Below are positions 1 through 10,639 of a DNA stretch of 64,000 nt, in pieces. The notes below the pieces were generated by a model, which was given only the letters and a program-made list of their open reading frames with translations, had not been told where the DNA came from and did not search any database. The stretch's first letter is position 1, and every line of letters begins with the position of its first letter. The stretch is from Tethya wilhelma. Lineage: Eukaryota > Porifera > Demospongiae > Tethyida > Tethyidae. The stretch is from positions 51,001 through 115,000 of the forward strand of contig CAXIPT010000027.1 of NCBI GenBank assembly GCA_964030475.1, in the 5' to 3' direction. The position numbers and the translations under genes were made by a program.

Positions 1-349
1 CTGACTCCCTTGAACAATTAGTGGAGCTTAAACTCACCCCCTTGGACAATAATTATTAGTAACACATAAACTCACTCCCTTGGACAATTAGTAAAGCATT
101 AACTCACTCCCTTGGACAATTAGTACAGCTTATATATACTCACCCTCTTGTACAATTAGTAGAGCTTATACTCACCCTCTTGGACAATTAGCAGAGCTTA
201 TACTCACCCTCTTGGACAATTAGTAGAGCTTAAACTCACCCTCTTGGACAATTAGTAGAGCTTAAACTCACTCCCTTGGACAATTAGTAGAGCTTAAACT
301 CACCCTCTTGGACAATTAGTGAGCTCAGTTCTGCCACCCCTTGGACAAT
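1..349. repeat. 32-bp minisatellite
   Basis: The core motif CTTGGACAAT recurs at 179, 211, 243, 275 and 307, an exact 32-bp period, with looser copies from position 8 onward and degenerate ones to about 450. A unit reads roughly AGTAGAGCTTAAACTCACCC followed by CTCTTGGACAATT. Copies differ mainly at CCCTCTTGG versus CTCCCTTGG. The array is cut by the window edge, so its full length is unknown. There are no unique spacers, so it is not CRISPR-like. Confidence 0.95.
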
Positions 350-797
350 CGTTAGACCTTCAATTACACCCCTTAGACTGTAATTGGAGCTCAAGCAAAT
401 CCCTTTGGACAGTGATTATTTAACCCCTTGGATAAAGTTCAAACTACCCCCTTTGACTATAATTACTTTTGTGTACTGTCCCCCTACGTAATTAATTTGG
501 TCACCCACAGGGGGTGTATGCCTATTTTCTGGAATAGCCCATTTCAATTTTGCCTATAACAAGAGTAGATAATCATGCTCTTATCTACTTTGTAATAGCA
601 TAGTCCTGTGAATGAAGATCCTTCGCTTATAGGCTCACCCAACAATGTTTCCATCTAACTAGTTTTAATGATTTGACTATTCCTGAGTCTCATTACATTT
701 CCTATGTATTATTTACACTTGTGTTTTATAAGGCTTCTACTCTGAGTCGTAGAGTATTATACTAAACACTAGTTGACTTCCGAAACAGATCTCAAGG

Positions 798-1121
798 CAG
801 TGGCGGATCTATGGGTGCAAAGGAACCCCCCTTTCAGCAAGCCAAGAATGCGGATTAGTATCTATTTACCACAAAAATATTAAAGAATTAAACTCCAAAA
901 TTTTACTGAATATAACTCTTTTGTGAAAGATAGTTCAGTTTCTGCCTGTTTTCTTGCCTTTTTTTTTGCCATCCAGGCTTTATTCTGGCAAACTTTCAGC
1001 TACACATGCACACGCTAAAGGGGCGGGGCTTATAAGTGGATGGAGCTAGAGCTAAAATTTTTTGCGCGCTTCGTGTGCACTTTTTGGAACCCCCCTTCTC
1101 ATAATCCTGCATCTACCACTG
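798..1121. mobile_element. Short terminal-inverted-repeat MITE, CAGTGGCGGAT ends
   Basis: The left end CAGTGGCGGATCTATGGG is mirrored by the right end ATCCTGCATCTACCACTG. The direct repeat CAAGG flanks both ends (793-797 and 1122-1126). No coding capacity is seen. Partly similar sequence (GGGGCGGGGCTTATAAG, AATCCTGCATC) recurs near 41,220-41,350, suggesting a dispersed family. Superfamily is not certain. Confidence 0.6.
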
Positions 1122-1735
1122 CAAGGCCTACATGTAATGGCATGACCCACATGATGCAAATACATGACCAGCATGTTCTTCCCTGACACGATAAATGTGC
1201 CATACCTAAATTCAACCTGACTTAGTCTGCCAGAGTAATCAAACCACCAAAGACACAGATCTACTACCTTACATGCACAGGCATCTGTATAATATTGACA
1301 TAATCAATTCAGTGAAAGGGAAACACATGAACGTGGTGCATGAGCGAAGTGAGCAACACTCCTTATATACACATATATATATATATAAGGTCAAACCACT
1401 CTTTTTTTGTTCGATATAGCAACAACTAATAACACTCAAAAGTGTATGAGATATATCCTTATGAAGCTATTTCTATAGCTAGCATATATTGAGAAGTCCT
1501 CGTGAGATAAAATCACTAACCGTAACCAAGAGTACATAATTCATAACTCTCTTTACCAGTTTTGCATCACCACATATAAACAAGTTTGTTATAATGACAC
1601 ACATCTACATAATTAATTTAATCAGTTAAGTTGACTTATATACTAAAAAAAGTTAGGTAACTTGATAATGTTGCTCTCACCACTGACTTATCTTCTGCTA
1701 TATGAACTTCTACTTTGGTCCACCCATTTTCCTAC

Positions 1736-1883
1736 CTTGCATGGCTTGATACGCTTCATCACCTGAGCACTGGAGAAGATTAATATACCGAGAGCCAATA
1801 CACTTCTTGTGCAGCTGATCACAAGTCTTTTTGGCAGCTTTCGAACATGTCATCTGAACATAGCAGTCACCATAACGATAATT
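1736..1883 (-). CDS. ESRP/GRSF1-like quasi-RRM protein, exon 5 (second half of the last visible RRM)
   Basis: Read on the minus strand, an AG acceptor lies just above 1883 and the exon opens NYRYGDCYVQM. It continues through CDQLHKKCIGSRYINLLQCS, which lines up with the beta3-alpha2-beta4 part of an ESRP RRM (GDAFIQM, then CHKKNMKDRYVEVFQCS in the vertebrate family). It joins in phase 0 to the exon at 4059-4286. A GTAGG donor follows ATGCAAG at 1736. Without splicing the frame would stop at 1710, giving a short C-terminus, so the 3' end is uncertain. Downstream exons, if any, would lie at 1-1700 or outside the window; none was recognised there. Confidence 0.75.
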
Positions 1884-2225
1884 CTACAGTAATGTTGATA
1901 CAAAGAACAAAACTTAGGAATACCACACAACACAGTCGTTACGCGTGCAAGTTTAGTTTGGAGGCAGGAAATTTGTGATCAAGCCTATAGTAAAGCATGA
2001 CAAAAATTAAAATTTATATGTTATCATTAATAGATGATATATATGCTGGACTCTGAGCAAGCATGAAACTTGGGCTAAAGTCTATAGAATTGCACTCATC
2101 TTTAACTATCCAGTGGTGTTTGACTCATTTCCATAGGCATCATGGAAAGAAAGCTACAGAGCTGTTTCTTCAGCCCATTTTTAGTGAGATGCAAACACCC
2201 CACATATTTTGCTCTAGATTAGCAC

Positions 2226-2723
2226 CCAGGTGAAAAACAGTCCACACAAATCTGGGGTTATGCGGTTTGCCGTTTAATTACTGTGGATTCGTGCACTCAA
2301 CTGCCAAATACCCACGTGGCATGGTTTTTGTGCCAGTGTGGTTTTTTGAGTGAAACCACGGTTTACAGTAACTATTTCACAGCTTTCATGGTGATAAAAG
2401 ACAAGACTGAGCTATATAGCTGTTTTAGCCAAGATTCAAGCCATGCACGCTAGGTTTGCTGATTCACAGACATACAGAAAATATTTTTGGTATATACACT
2501 GCTACAACAGTGCTTATTTCTTACATTACACGCTTGAAAAAGCTTATTTTGGCTTACCACAGTCCAAAAATAGAGTCTTTGACAGAGAAAAACAGCTAAC
2601 TGACTCCTACTGATGGGTGCATGGTAAGTGACGAGACCAAGCAGAATACTACTAGTGAAATACTGTGGTCTACCACATAATTCTGTGATTTTACCGTGGA
2701 TTTACGCTCTCATTTCCACCCGG
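2226..2723 (+). mobile_element. MITE family with CCCGGGTGAAA ends, copy 1 (internally shortened)
   Basis: The element opens ACCCAGGTGAAAAACAGTCC and closes ATTTCCACCCGGG, both characteristic ends of a family of about 0.65-0.7 kb seen seven times here. It sits in the 2.2-kb intron of the quasi-RRM gene. It carries the family body segments CAAATACCCACGTGGC, ATTTCACAGCTTTCATGGTG and CTTGAAAAAGCTTATTTTGG but lacks part of the right half. No gene. Confidence 0.8.
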
Positions 2724-3033
2724 GCAGTCCTAGCAAATATTTTAAGTTCAATTTGCCAATACTAGCTAAAAGATAGTTCTACATGAATCTTGTGTCTGCT
2801 TCATTTTGTAGGAGTCATCTGCCTGAAAAAACTGCTCAAAGTTAAGCAATTTTTAAATGCAGTTATATGATACTATACCTCGAGTACACTTCACCTCTGA
2901 CCTCCTTACTTTAATAAATTTATACTATTTTAAGGTACTTAAGAACTGCTCATTTTCAGCCTTTCTGAGTGTTTTTTTAAAGTTTGATTCTCAAACAGTC
3001 ATAAAAACTCGATATTTGGAATTTAATTCACTA

Positions 3034-3709
3034 ACCCAGGTAAAAAAGGGTCCAAGGAAATCCATTATTGTGCAGTTAACCGTTTAATCACCATAGTTTC
3101 GTGCATTAGTCCGCCAAATACCCACATGGTGCATTTTTTGTGCCAGCCATGAAACTATGGTTTACGACGATTATTTCACACCTTTCATGGTGATAAAAGA
3201 CAAGACAAAGCTAAATAGCTCTTCTAGCCTTGATTCAAGCCATAAACGGTAGGTTTGCCGATTCATAGACATACAGAAATTATTCTCGCTAGATATACTG
3301 CTACAATAGTGCTTATATCTTACATTACACACTTGAAAAAGCTTATTTTGGCTTACCGTGGTCCACAGATAGTCTTTGACAATTAAAGAAAAACAGCTGA
3401 ACCGTATTTACAAACGCTACAGCTATAGCTTACAACGAGGCTAAAATTGACTCCGCCCTTTTACTGTGTCACCTCAAGAGGTCTTGTAGCTCAGGCACTT
3501 TGTGTACGCTGTGAGTAGCCATGTCTCTGCTCTTTACAAAGGTATATATAGCAACTGCTAGCAAGTTTTCTCTGTGTTTTACCAGCGGTAAAAAGTGGCA
3601 TTGCATGGTAAATGGCGAGATACAGCGGAATACTGCTAGTGAAATACTGTGGTTTACCACATAATTCCGCGAGTTTACCACAGATTTTATGCTCTTATTT
3701 CACCCAGGA
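3034..3709 (+). mobile_element. MITE family with CCCGGGTGAAA ends, copy 2
   Basis: Starts ACCCAGGTAAAAAAGGGTCC and ends TTATTTCACCCAGG. It is close to full length for the family, in the same orientation as copy 1 and in the same intron, about 300 bp away. Small open frames inside (for example 3469-3681 minus) are conserved only as part of the repeat and are not taken as genes. Confidence 0.8.
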
Positions 3710-4058
3710 AACATTATAAAAATTGCTACAATTATTCAGGGCTTCAAAAAGCCTTGGTTAAGACTGCCATTCTAGAGTACAATTTGTGACACAGCTCAGG
3801 CTGGATCAAACTTGCACATCATTGGTTCAAGTGATTCCTATAATCAGATTAGGCTCTTCTACTGGTGTCTTTTTTGTTTTGGGATGATAGCTTCTTTCTT
3901 TCTCAAGAAAACTCTTTTCAAAGACGAAGTCATGATACGACAGGTTTAATGAGCTACTGGTTCAATGATGTAATGCTTTTTCACGCTGAGATTAAAATTG
4001 TACATAAATAATTGGGCACATGTAATGACTGAACAAACACTAAATTGTGCTCACTTAC

Positions 4059-4286
4059 TGTTGCATTGACCATCAAATATACACCATTAGTAACAATATC
4101 GTCTTTAAAGCTGCCCAAGAATTGAAGCACATCTTCAATAGTACAGGAGTGAGGAATGCCACGCAACCTAACACACTTCCTCTCATGACCATTCAAGCAG
4201 TTAAGTTCAGGAACAGCTGTTAAAGTGAGCTCAAGAAGACTTGAAAAGTGATGTTGTTGTTGAGGTAAACCAAAACGACTAAGAAC
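4059..4286 (-). CDS. ESRP/GRSF1-like quasi-RRM protein, exon 4 (linker and first half of an RRM)
   Basis: A 76-codon exon between a CCCTCCAG acceptor and a GTAAGT donor, phase 0 at both ends. It encodes a linker (VLSRFGLPQQQHHF...) and then CVRLRGIPHSCTIEDVLQFL and GVYLMVNAT. The order RLRG-P, TIED, FLG, DI, GV..N is the beta1-alpha1-beta2 half of the last ESRP RRM, which in vertebrates reads [20 protein letters not shown]. Quasi-RRMs of the ESRP, GRSF1 and hnRNP F/H type bind G-rich RNA. ESRP members regulate alternative splicing in the nucleus and GRSF1 acts on mitochondrial RNA. The match is nearest to ESRP. Confidence 0.85.
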
Positions 4287-4411
4287 CTGGAGGGAAAAAA
4301 GAAGACAATTAGATTAGTGTGTTGTTTCAAGATGAACTTGCATGAACATTCGAATTGTGAAGTAAAGAATTAATAAGAAGAATTACTACTGTTTTGTTAA
4401 TTAACACATAC

Positions 4412-4624
4412 TAGTTTAAATTCATTTATAGAGCTGGTGATGAGTTCAACATAACGTACACCCCAGGGCATTATGAAGTTGTTAAACTTGAGAGCCTTGC
4501 TTTGGTCTGCTTGAGTTGCAAATAGCGCAAATGCAATTCCAGACCCATGACCATTAGAATGATAGGGAATGAATATACCATCCTCTCCATGAAAGATTGG
4601 AGCAGTTCCAGCGAAGAAGTCAAC
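4412..4624 (-). CDS. ESRP/GRSF1-like quasi-RRM protein, exon 3 (middle RRM, second part)
   Basis: A 71-codon phase-0 exon, with acceptor TACCAG above 4624 and donor GTATGT below 4412. It encodes VDFFAGTAPIFHGEDGIFIP, then GIAFALFATQADQSKAL and WGVRYVELITSS. This is the alpha1-beta2-beta3-beta4 part of a quasi-RRM; RYVEL fits the RYIELF signature that ends each qRRM in this family. It continues the CGLPYKATQADI start in exon 2. Spacing to neighbours is compact (77-bp and 125-bp introns), unlike the long intron downstream. Confidence 0.85.
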
Positions 4625-4701
4625 CTGGTATTGACAAAAAAAAACAACAAAAAAAAAACCACTTAAACTTTTGTTTCCAGTGTAAGTCCGTATAGCCTCA
4701 C

Positions 4702-4821
4702 TATGTCCGCCTGAGTTGCTTTGTATGGCAGTCCACACATTTTGACTACAAATACAGAGCAATTTTCACTGTTGTTACCTTCAGCTAAGCATTTGGAGTT
4801 TCTGGGTGTTGCATCACTTAA
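4702..4821 (-). CDS. ESRP/GRSF1-like quasi-RRM protein, exon 2 (start of middle RRM)
   Basis: A 40-codon phase-0 exon between CTTTCAG and a GTGAGG donor. It encodes LSDATPRNSKCLAEGNNSEN and then VFVVKMCGLPYKATQADI. VKMCGLPYKAT is the beta1 and loop of a quasi-RRM (family consensus VRMRGLPFTAT). The exon breaks in helix 1, and the next exon supplies VDFF. Unspliced reading would stop 33 bases beyond the donor. Confidence 0.8.
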
Positions 4822-4893
4822 CTGAAAGATCAACACATGACAATGAGTTTAGCTTGACAAACTTAACTGCATGCAAAAACTTTAATGAAATAC

Positions 4894-5217
4894 CTCAATG
4901 TAGTGTTCAGTCGAATCTTCATCATAGCAGATTCCAGTCTTGGTAGTGTATGTTTTATGAAAATGATGCACTATCCTCTGTTTGATGATGTTGACAGGAT
5001 GCTTTGGAATATGATAAAGATTATGGCCCACTTGTCCGAGAACATTGGTCGTTTTATATGTCATACCTAGAACTTCTGAGGTTTTATCAGCGTATGTACA
5101 TTCTTTAGCTGTTGAGGTAGTAGCTTGATATATACCCGGAAAGAGTACTCCCTTTTTCCCACCAAATAGGCTAGTGGATCGAGATAGGGAACTTAGCAAA
5201 CTAAAGTTTCTGAACAT
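4894..5217 (-). CDS. ESRP/GRSF1-like quasi-RRM protein, candidate first exon with mitochondrial-type leader
   Basis: An open frame of 108 codons from the Met at 5217 to a GTATTT donor after HYIE at 4894, phase 0 into exon 2. The start MFRNFSLLSSLSRSTSLFGG is rich in Arg, Ser and Leu and lacks acidic residues, like a mitochondrial presequence, as in GRSF1. The last residues HYIE match the RYIE that closes a preceding RRM, but the rest of that RRM is not recognisable. The true exon may therefore start inside this frame and the leader may be fortuitous. The frame also runs upstream to a Met at 5319; 5217 was chosen because the leader starts there. Confidence 0.45.
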
Positions 5218-5366
5218 TTTCCTGCCGAAATGTGTTCTAATTAACGCCCGACCTTTCATCTCTGGCCGGTCATGTGACCACAATGCTTCACATGCACAAT
5301 GAGAATTGATCACGTGCACCTGCTTTGCCAGCTCAGCAAAGGCGCACTCGTGTCGTACCTCCTCTG

Positions 5367-5446
5367 GCGCATAATAGTCTCGTCCTCAGACTCCACCCTT
5401 TCCCCTCCTTGCGAGGGGTGGGGTCTGGGCACGAGACTATGCGCAT
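5367..5446. repeat. Hairpin repeat with GTCTCGT..CAGAC arms
   Basis: The arms GCGCATAATAGTCTCGTC and ACGAGACTATGCGC can pair, with inner arms CAGACTCCACCC and GGGTGGGGTCTG. It lies about 150 bp upstream of the candidate start of the quasi-RRM gene. Related CCAGACCC..GGGTCTGG hairpins occur at 7,125-7,180, 34,556-34,613, 34,803-34,847 and 49,481-49,545. Function unknown. Confidence 0.6.
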
Positions 5447-5982
5447 AACGGGATTCAATTTCTAATTAGCGACCTCACTACCGAAAGGTCAAGTGTGTCC
5501 TACCTCCTCTGCCCAGACCCCACCCTCCCACAGCATTCATTGGAGAATGGGTGGAGTCTTCCGGAGGCGAGATTAGTGGAATTTTGATGCTTTCATACCT
5601 CCTCTGTGTGGGGACCATTTTATTGAGAGTTTGGTCCCCCAGACCAAATTTACCGAGAATTTTGGTGCCCCGGGACCAAAATTTTTGGCAGACCAAACTT
5701 TTACACCAAATTTCAAATGAGGGCATATAAAGTGCGAAGACTGAGCATGCGCATGTTGCTTTTATTTCCATGTGTTCAAGATGGTCTCCAAGATGGTGTT
5801 CTGGTCTGGAAAGGCTCTCTTCCAACGTAATTGTTTGGGTTCAAAACGAGCTCACTTCCCGTCGGTAAGTTAGTCTGTGTTTTAGTCTCTTGATTTTTAT
5901 AAAATGGCTAAATGAGTCGTGGTTTGATGGTGTTGTCACGTGGTTTATATTTTGAGCCTTTATATTTACTGATACTAATGAA

Positions 5983-6727
5983 GGCACCAAGGTGCTTAAC
6001 CCTTGGCGCCCTACCAATACTAGCTACCAGTACGATGAGCAGTGGGCCCAGCAGAGGATACTAGCTACAGTTATATTATAACTGTGGATGCCCTGGCGGA
6101 CCGGGAGGCTGCCGGGTACTGACCGCACTGAGACTGACAGGCTACACAGAGAATATTGGTCATTTACAATGATCTGATTATCTCTGTAATAACTGCAAAG
6201 ATATAGTCAGAGTACTAGCACTGTACTAGCTGGCAAGTTCACATAACATGACTCAGTGATTCATCAGTCTATCATCAGCTCTGTCATGCCTTAGATTCAA
6301 AACAAGAGCTTATAATATGCAAAACAGCATGATTAATAAGAGTATAGTGTTATTGCTTGCTAAATTTACCTACAAAGTAAGTTAGTTGCCCCTCAACTCC
6401 TGCATGCTTCTGCCAAGTGAAAACTGAGCATCCTTTAATCAATTCTAAATAACGCACACTAAGAAATGGGCGTGATTAGCAGGTGTGGCCTCGAAGCTTA
6501 GCGCTCAGAGATGCTGAAAAGCCTCAGATCTCAGGAACTACAAGGTTTTGTTGAATGCTATGTGTAAATTTTTTAAGATAATATCGATTATTTTACCTTG
6601 GTATGCCGCTTTTGAAGACTGGGCCTTCCGTTCTTGAGATATAGAGTGCACAAAAAATCTGTCAGACAGACAGACATACAAAACGACTATCGTAATCCTT
6701 GCTGCGCATGCGCGCGCCAAGGGTTAA
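5983..6727 (+). mobile_element. CCTCGG-type dispersed element, variant copy A
   Basis: Opens ATGAAGGCACCAAGGTGCTT with AACCCTTGGCGCC next, and closes GCGCGCCAAGGGTTAA, so the outer TTAACCCTTGGCGC is inverted at the other end. The right half holds the family block CGAAGCTTAGCGCTCAGAG, a CAGACAGACAGACA run and AAACGACTATCGTAATCC. Eight or more relatives occur in this window, most with TAAGCCTCGGCGC ends. No gene was found; short open frames here are shadows. Confidence 0.8.
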
Positions 6728-7124
6728 TTAGACTGCTCACATTCACCATATTCCTGTATAATAGAGATTGTTGGTTTGTGTATACTCTTTGCTCTTAGAA
6801 TTGAGATTCCTCTCTCGACATTTATACTTTATTTGAATCACACATTTGCTCATGTAAAGGGAGAGAGAAGGCCTGGTACACACTGTTTGCGCATGCGCCA
6901 AATTTTATCTGTAATTTTCCGCATATTTTTCAGTATATGTGTCCACGGGGACCATCATACGGAGCAAGTTCTGTGTCATAACTGCTAACCATTGCACTAT
7001 CTTAGGTCAAAGGTGAGTAACTTTGTAATCTTTTACCGCACAGAGAAATAACCAGAAAGATAAATGACTACGTGTACGAAAATATCCGAATTCCATTTTC
7101 TGGGAGAATTGAGCATGCGCTAAC

Positions 7125-7180
7125 AGTGTGTACCAGGCCCTCTCCCTTCTTTGATGGGAGGGGCCTGGGTATGAGGTTAG
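7125..7180. repeat. Hairpin repeat, CCAGGCCCTC..GGGGCCTGG
   Basis: Arms TACCAGGCCCTCTCCC and GGGAGGGGCCTGGGTA face each other around TTCTTTGAT. Same class as the hairpins at 5,367 and 49,481. A shorter relative (CAACCCCTTT..AAAGGGTCTGG) lies inside the neighbouring element at 7,662-7,692. Confidence 0.6.
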
Positions 7181-7194
7181 TAAAGCATTCAAAC

Positions 7195-8605
7195 AGTGTC
7201 CTCCTACGAAATCAACTATCGCAAAATCAACTACTACTAGAGCAACTCCCGTGAAAACCACTTCCCACAAAATCAACTCTCTTGAAATCAATTTTCCCAC
7301 GAAATCAACTCCCTTTTTTCAGTATGAATCAATCATGGAAAAACATGACGGGTCAGTAGTTGATCTCAATGCTGTACACTGAACTCACTCTTGCAGAAAA
7401 CAGCTGCAATCAGTTCGTATCCCATCATATGTCTGCATTGCGTGGCAAGGTCTGGAGTAAGAAGCCCCTAACATGGATTGACATCACTGGCCAACAATGG
7501 AACTATTACGTATACGACTATGATGGACCGAGAACAAATAACAATGTAGAGGGGTGGCATTCTCATTTGAAAAAGATTGTTGGAAAGCTTCACCCCAATA
7601 TTTTTGAAATAAGTTGTTGACGTGATGAAGAGAGAGCAAGCCTGCACCTAGTCTTGCTGGCCAACCCCTTTCAAGGAAAGAAAGGGTCTGGTAACACTCG
7701 CATAGCAGTTTTGTTCAAGGGTTTGTCAAGGGTCAAGGAATTTCTCGGACCGTTTAATTGGCCATAGCATGTTATAGCTATGTAAACTCCAATAGTAGTT
7801 CCTATTGGAGGTGAAGCCATTACATCACTTATCAATTTGATAACAGCAAAACCACACTACAATCTGCTGACAGTGCAGAACAAACAAGATTATTTTTTTG
7901 CTTCAATTTTTGCAAAGCTGGCTAAAAATCAAACTGGATATGGGCAGTCATCTTACCATTCTGTCAACAGAGAAGGGCCAGACAGAGAGTTTTCTCGAAA
8001 AGAAACAACTGAATCGTCCAGGTCGCCGCAGTTTGCTGCCTGCCTGCCAGCTACCTAGGGCGCTTTGAAGAGCGCTTTTTAGCTCCATAAAACTTTTCGT
8101 ATTCAGAGTCTAAAGAAAATCTTGATGTTAGGCCCGGCAAAACCAAGGTAGATTTTCTGTGCATCAGCGTTCTGGATAGCGCCAGCCATGCTGCTTGGAA
8201 AAAACTGACGCAGAAAATTTATTTTGACAGTAGTTTACTGTAGCACTTCACAGAAAAGCTATGAAAACTAGATTTTCTACTTTCCAGGAAAAAACTGACT
8301 AATACTGTGCTTCTGAATAGGAAGAGTTTTGATCGTACAGTTCTGTTGCTAGATTTTGGTAGATTTTTTGTGCTCATAAAGTTTTAATATCAATGATTTT
8401 GCACTTTGTACCCCGTAACCTTAAAGATCTATACTGTCATGATTGCACATTTGCATATTTTTGCATATTTAATGATTAACTTATTAAAATATTCAAAAAT
8501 TTAAGAGTTGATTTCGTGGGAAAATTGATTTCAAGGGAGTTGATTTCACGAGAAGTTGTTTTGCGAAAGTTGATTTCGTGATAGTTGATCTCATGGGTCT
8601 GAATC
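7195..8605. mobile_element. Mutator-like transposon, 1.41 kb, with repetitive terminal inverted repeats
   Basis: The ends are about 110 bp and made of short units ending in GAAATCAACT, inverted at the other end as AGTTGATTTC. The left end begins AGTGTCCTCCTACGAAATC and the right end closes GATCTCATGGGTCTGAATC. Flanks ATTCAAAC (7187-7194) and ATCCAAAC (8606-8613) match at 7 of 8 bases and fit an 8-bp target duplication. Inside is a fragment of a MULE-type transposase (7360-7620), so this copy is defective. The element at 32,569-32,805 has the same ends. Confidence 0.8.
7360..7620 (+). pseudogene. MULE-type transposase C-terminal fragment
   Basis: The open stretch encodes GKVWSKKPLTW..ITGQQWNYYVYDYDGPRTNNN and then VEGWHSHLKKIVGKLHPNIF. 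The signature RTNNNVEGWH..L....HPNI is typical of the C-terminal part of MULE/FLYWCH-associated transposases. No DDE core is visible upstream, and the frame ends right after HPNIFEIS. The fragment lies inside an element with MULE-like long inverted ends, which supports the assignment. A second open stretch at 7837-8058 in the same element was not recognised. Confidence 0.65.
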
Positions 8606-9008
8606 ATCCAAACCCTTCTGTCAGGTGTAGTTATGCTACGTATAAGTACAAATTTACATTCATTAATAGTAATTTTTGTGATACAGCAATGGCATAGCAA
8701 GCAAAAATTCACCAGCTTTAGCTCAGTTTAGCGGACTGAATTTAAGAGTTCAAAGTCCACGAGGAAGCTAGTACTGTCTGGCCTAGCCAATTCCTTACAC
8801 ACAAGTAGGAAAGGGGTTGGTTTTAACCCTAAGCATTTCATATCCCTCTGGTATATCTATATATTACGTGACAAAGAGATGAGGACGTGATTTTAAAATA
8901 GACGTGTATGTATCAGTTTAATGTGCTTAATTCTGTTCCTTTTTTTCTCAGAATAAAAAAAAAGAGTCTATACATGGCTAGTGAGGCAAGTCTTAGCTGT
9001 TTCTTGGC

Positions 9009-9012
<4 letters not shown>

Positions 9013-9044
<32 letters not shown>

Positions 9045-9045
9045 N
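9013..9045. repeat. Poly-C tract ending in N
   Basis: 32 consecutive C residues followed by an ambiguous base. Such a run is rare in an AT-rich genome and may reflect sequencing slippage or an assembly patch. Confidence 0.9.
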
Positions 9046-9274
9046 ACTCACATACTTAGCCCAGATTCAACAAGAAGCTCAGTCCTCTAGATCACGCTGA
9101 TCTTTACTCCCATTATGGATCTCAGACTTTATTTATTATGATGCATGTAGTGTTACTATATAATTTCTCATTTTTTTTTAAAAATCCTTTATCTTTGCTG
9201 CATGTTTGTAAGAGGCTGGCTATGCCAAACTAGCACTAAGCCTGCTGCCATTGATCATGACATTTAATACCCTC

Positions 9275-9640
9275 ATGTATTCCCAGTATGGTAGTACTGG
9301 GTACACAGGCATGGCACGGATGGCCCATTAGTGCAGTACAAATATTCACACTAATAACCTGCAAAAACTGAGCACTTGGCACTACAGGGCTTCTCAAGCT
9401 ACTATTTAGCTCATTCTCTTTCTAATGTGCCCCAAAACATGGCCTAAAACTATTGCAAAGTAACAAACTAAAATATGCCATACCTCCAGTCCATCTACTT
9501 CTTCTTCTTCTATCTTCTCACACCATATCTTAGAGACCATTCACTTTTAAAATCTGATTCTTGAAAAAAGAAACTTGGTTTCTTTGTCTTCAGTCACTTT
9601 TGCCATCGTTTTTTTGAGTTACTAGATACAAGATGAATAA
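9275..9640. repeat. Dispersed repeat, copy 1 (partner at 28,488)
   Basis: Shares CCATGGCACGGATGG-like blocks, including GGCACGGATGGCCCATTAG and CTTCTCAAGCTAC, with 28,488-28,850 in the same orientation at moderate divergence. No coding signature is evident. Confidence 0.7.
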
Positions 9641-10639
9641 CGCCATCACCATATGACATATGACCGTGTGTCCGAATAGGCGCTGTCCGAAAATTGGTAA
9701 CTTTACGTTATAGTAGCTACGCATATGCATCTTCTTGTTTTTGTTTTTTTTTGTTTTTTTTTTAAACTAAAATCGATTGACAATGCTTAACAATCAAGCT
9801 AACTTTGCTGAAAGCCTTCTTGCATTAATAGAAGTTTCTGCCGGTCTAAAAAAAACCATGAGAGAGTCTAATGCACTACGATATCGCTGCGCAACTAGAG
9901 CCTTTTTTTTAGCAAGGCAAGAGTATCAACTCACCTATGAGTTTTTAGTGAAGGCACATTAAAACTGTGATGTGTGTGCACTTGCACAAAGACAAGGCCC
10001 TGGGCCTAAGGACTGGAAAAATAGAGTTTTAAATCTAGCAGTGTTCTTACACTGTAAGGAAAATTCTTAAATGCAGCCATTTCTGATTGCTAAACCACTG
10101 ACAATGTGATGATCGTGATCACAGGGGATTTGAGCCAAGTTTTTTTTTTTGCACATTCCTCTTGTGGGTAAGCTTGAAACTTCCAGGTAGAAGCAGGGAT
10201 AGTTAGGCTGTGCAGCAATGGCATCACTTTCAAAAGCTAGCGAGGCTACCTGTGGCCCTGGAAAAAAGCCTTAAACAAAACGCTAAATATATTTGCTAAT
10301 GTACTACCCCTTTATAGCTGAGTTCTCCACAGCCTTTCTGCATGTAAGGTTGAAGCTTGTAAATAAGCCTACAAGAAGTCTTAAATAAATGAAAAAAAAG
10401 GTGTAGCCCTTAGCATTATTGTGATTAGTATTTTTGAGATTATACACATCACCTACATTATGTAATTGTGTCACTTCCGGTAGTGTACACAAATTGATAC
10501 GTAGGCAAATGATAGACTAAATATTACAAAACCGATCAATTAGGTGATGGTCTTTGGGGAAAATGGAAATTTTTGACATTCATGATTGTGGCTGAGGTCG
10601 AGGGTGCAAGTATATTCAGAGTGATTGATACTGTAGACA

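Larger units (their letters stand above)
8606..10213. other. Gene-poor interval with C tract and unrecognised repeats
   Basis: Holds a 32-base C run (9013-9044) ending in an N at 9045, a repeat shared with 28.5 kb (9,275-9,640), and T-rich runs. A 61-codon open frame at 9777-9962 on the plus strand is not recognised and has no supporting splice pattern. No gene is supported. Confidence 0.6.

Noticed and set aside
1..349. Regular 32-bp repeats resembling a CRISPR array
   Set aside because: The whole period is repeated with no unique spacers, the genome is clearly eukaryotic, and no cas genes are present.
3469..3681. Frames conserved between 3.5, 11.8, 29.4 and 51.6 kb (for example starting MVNSRNYVVNHS)
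   Set aside because: Conservation is that of the CCCGGGTGAAA-end MITE; frames are short, variably broken and without domain.
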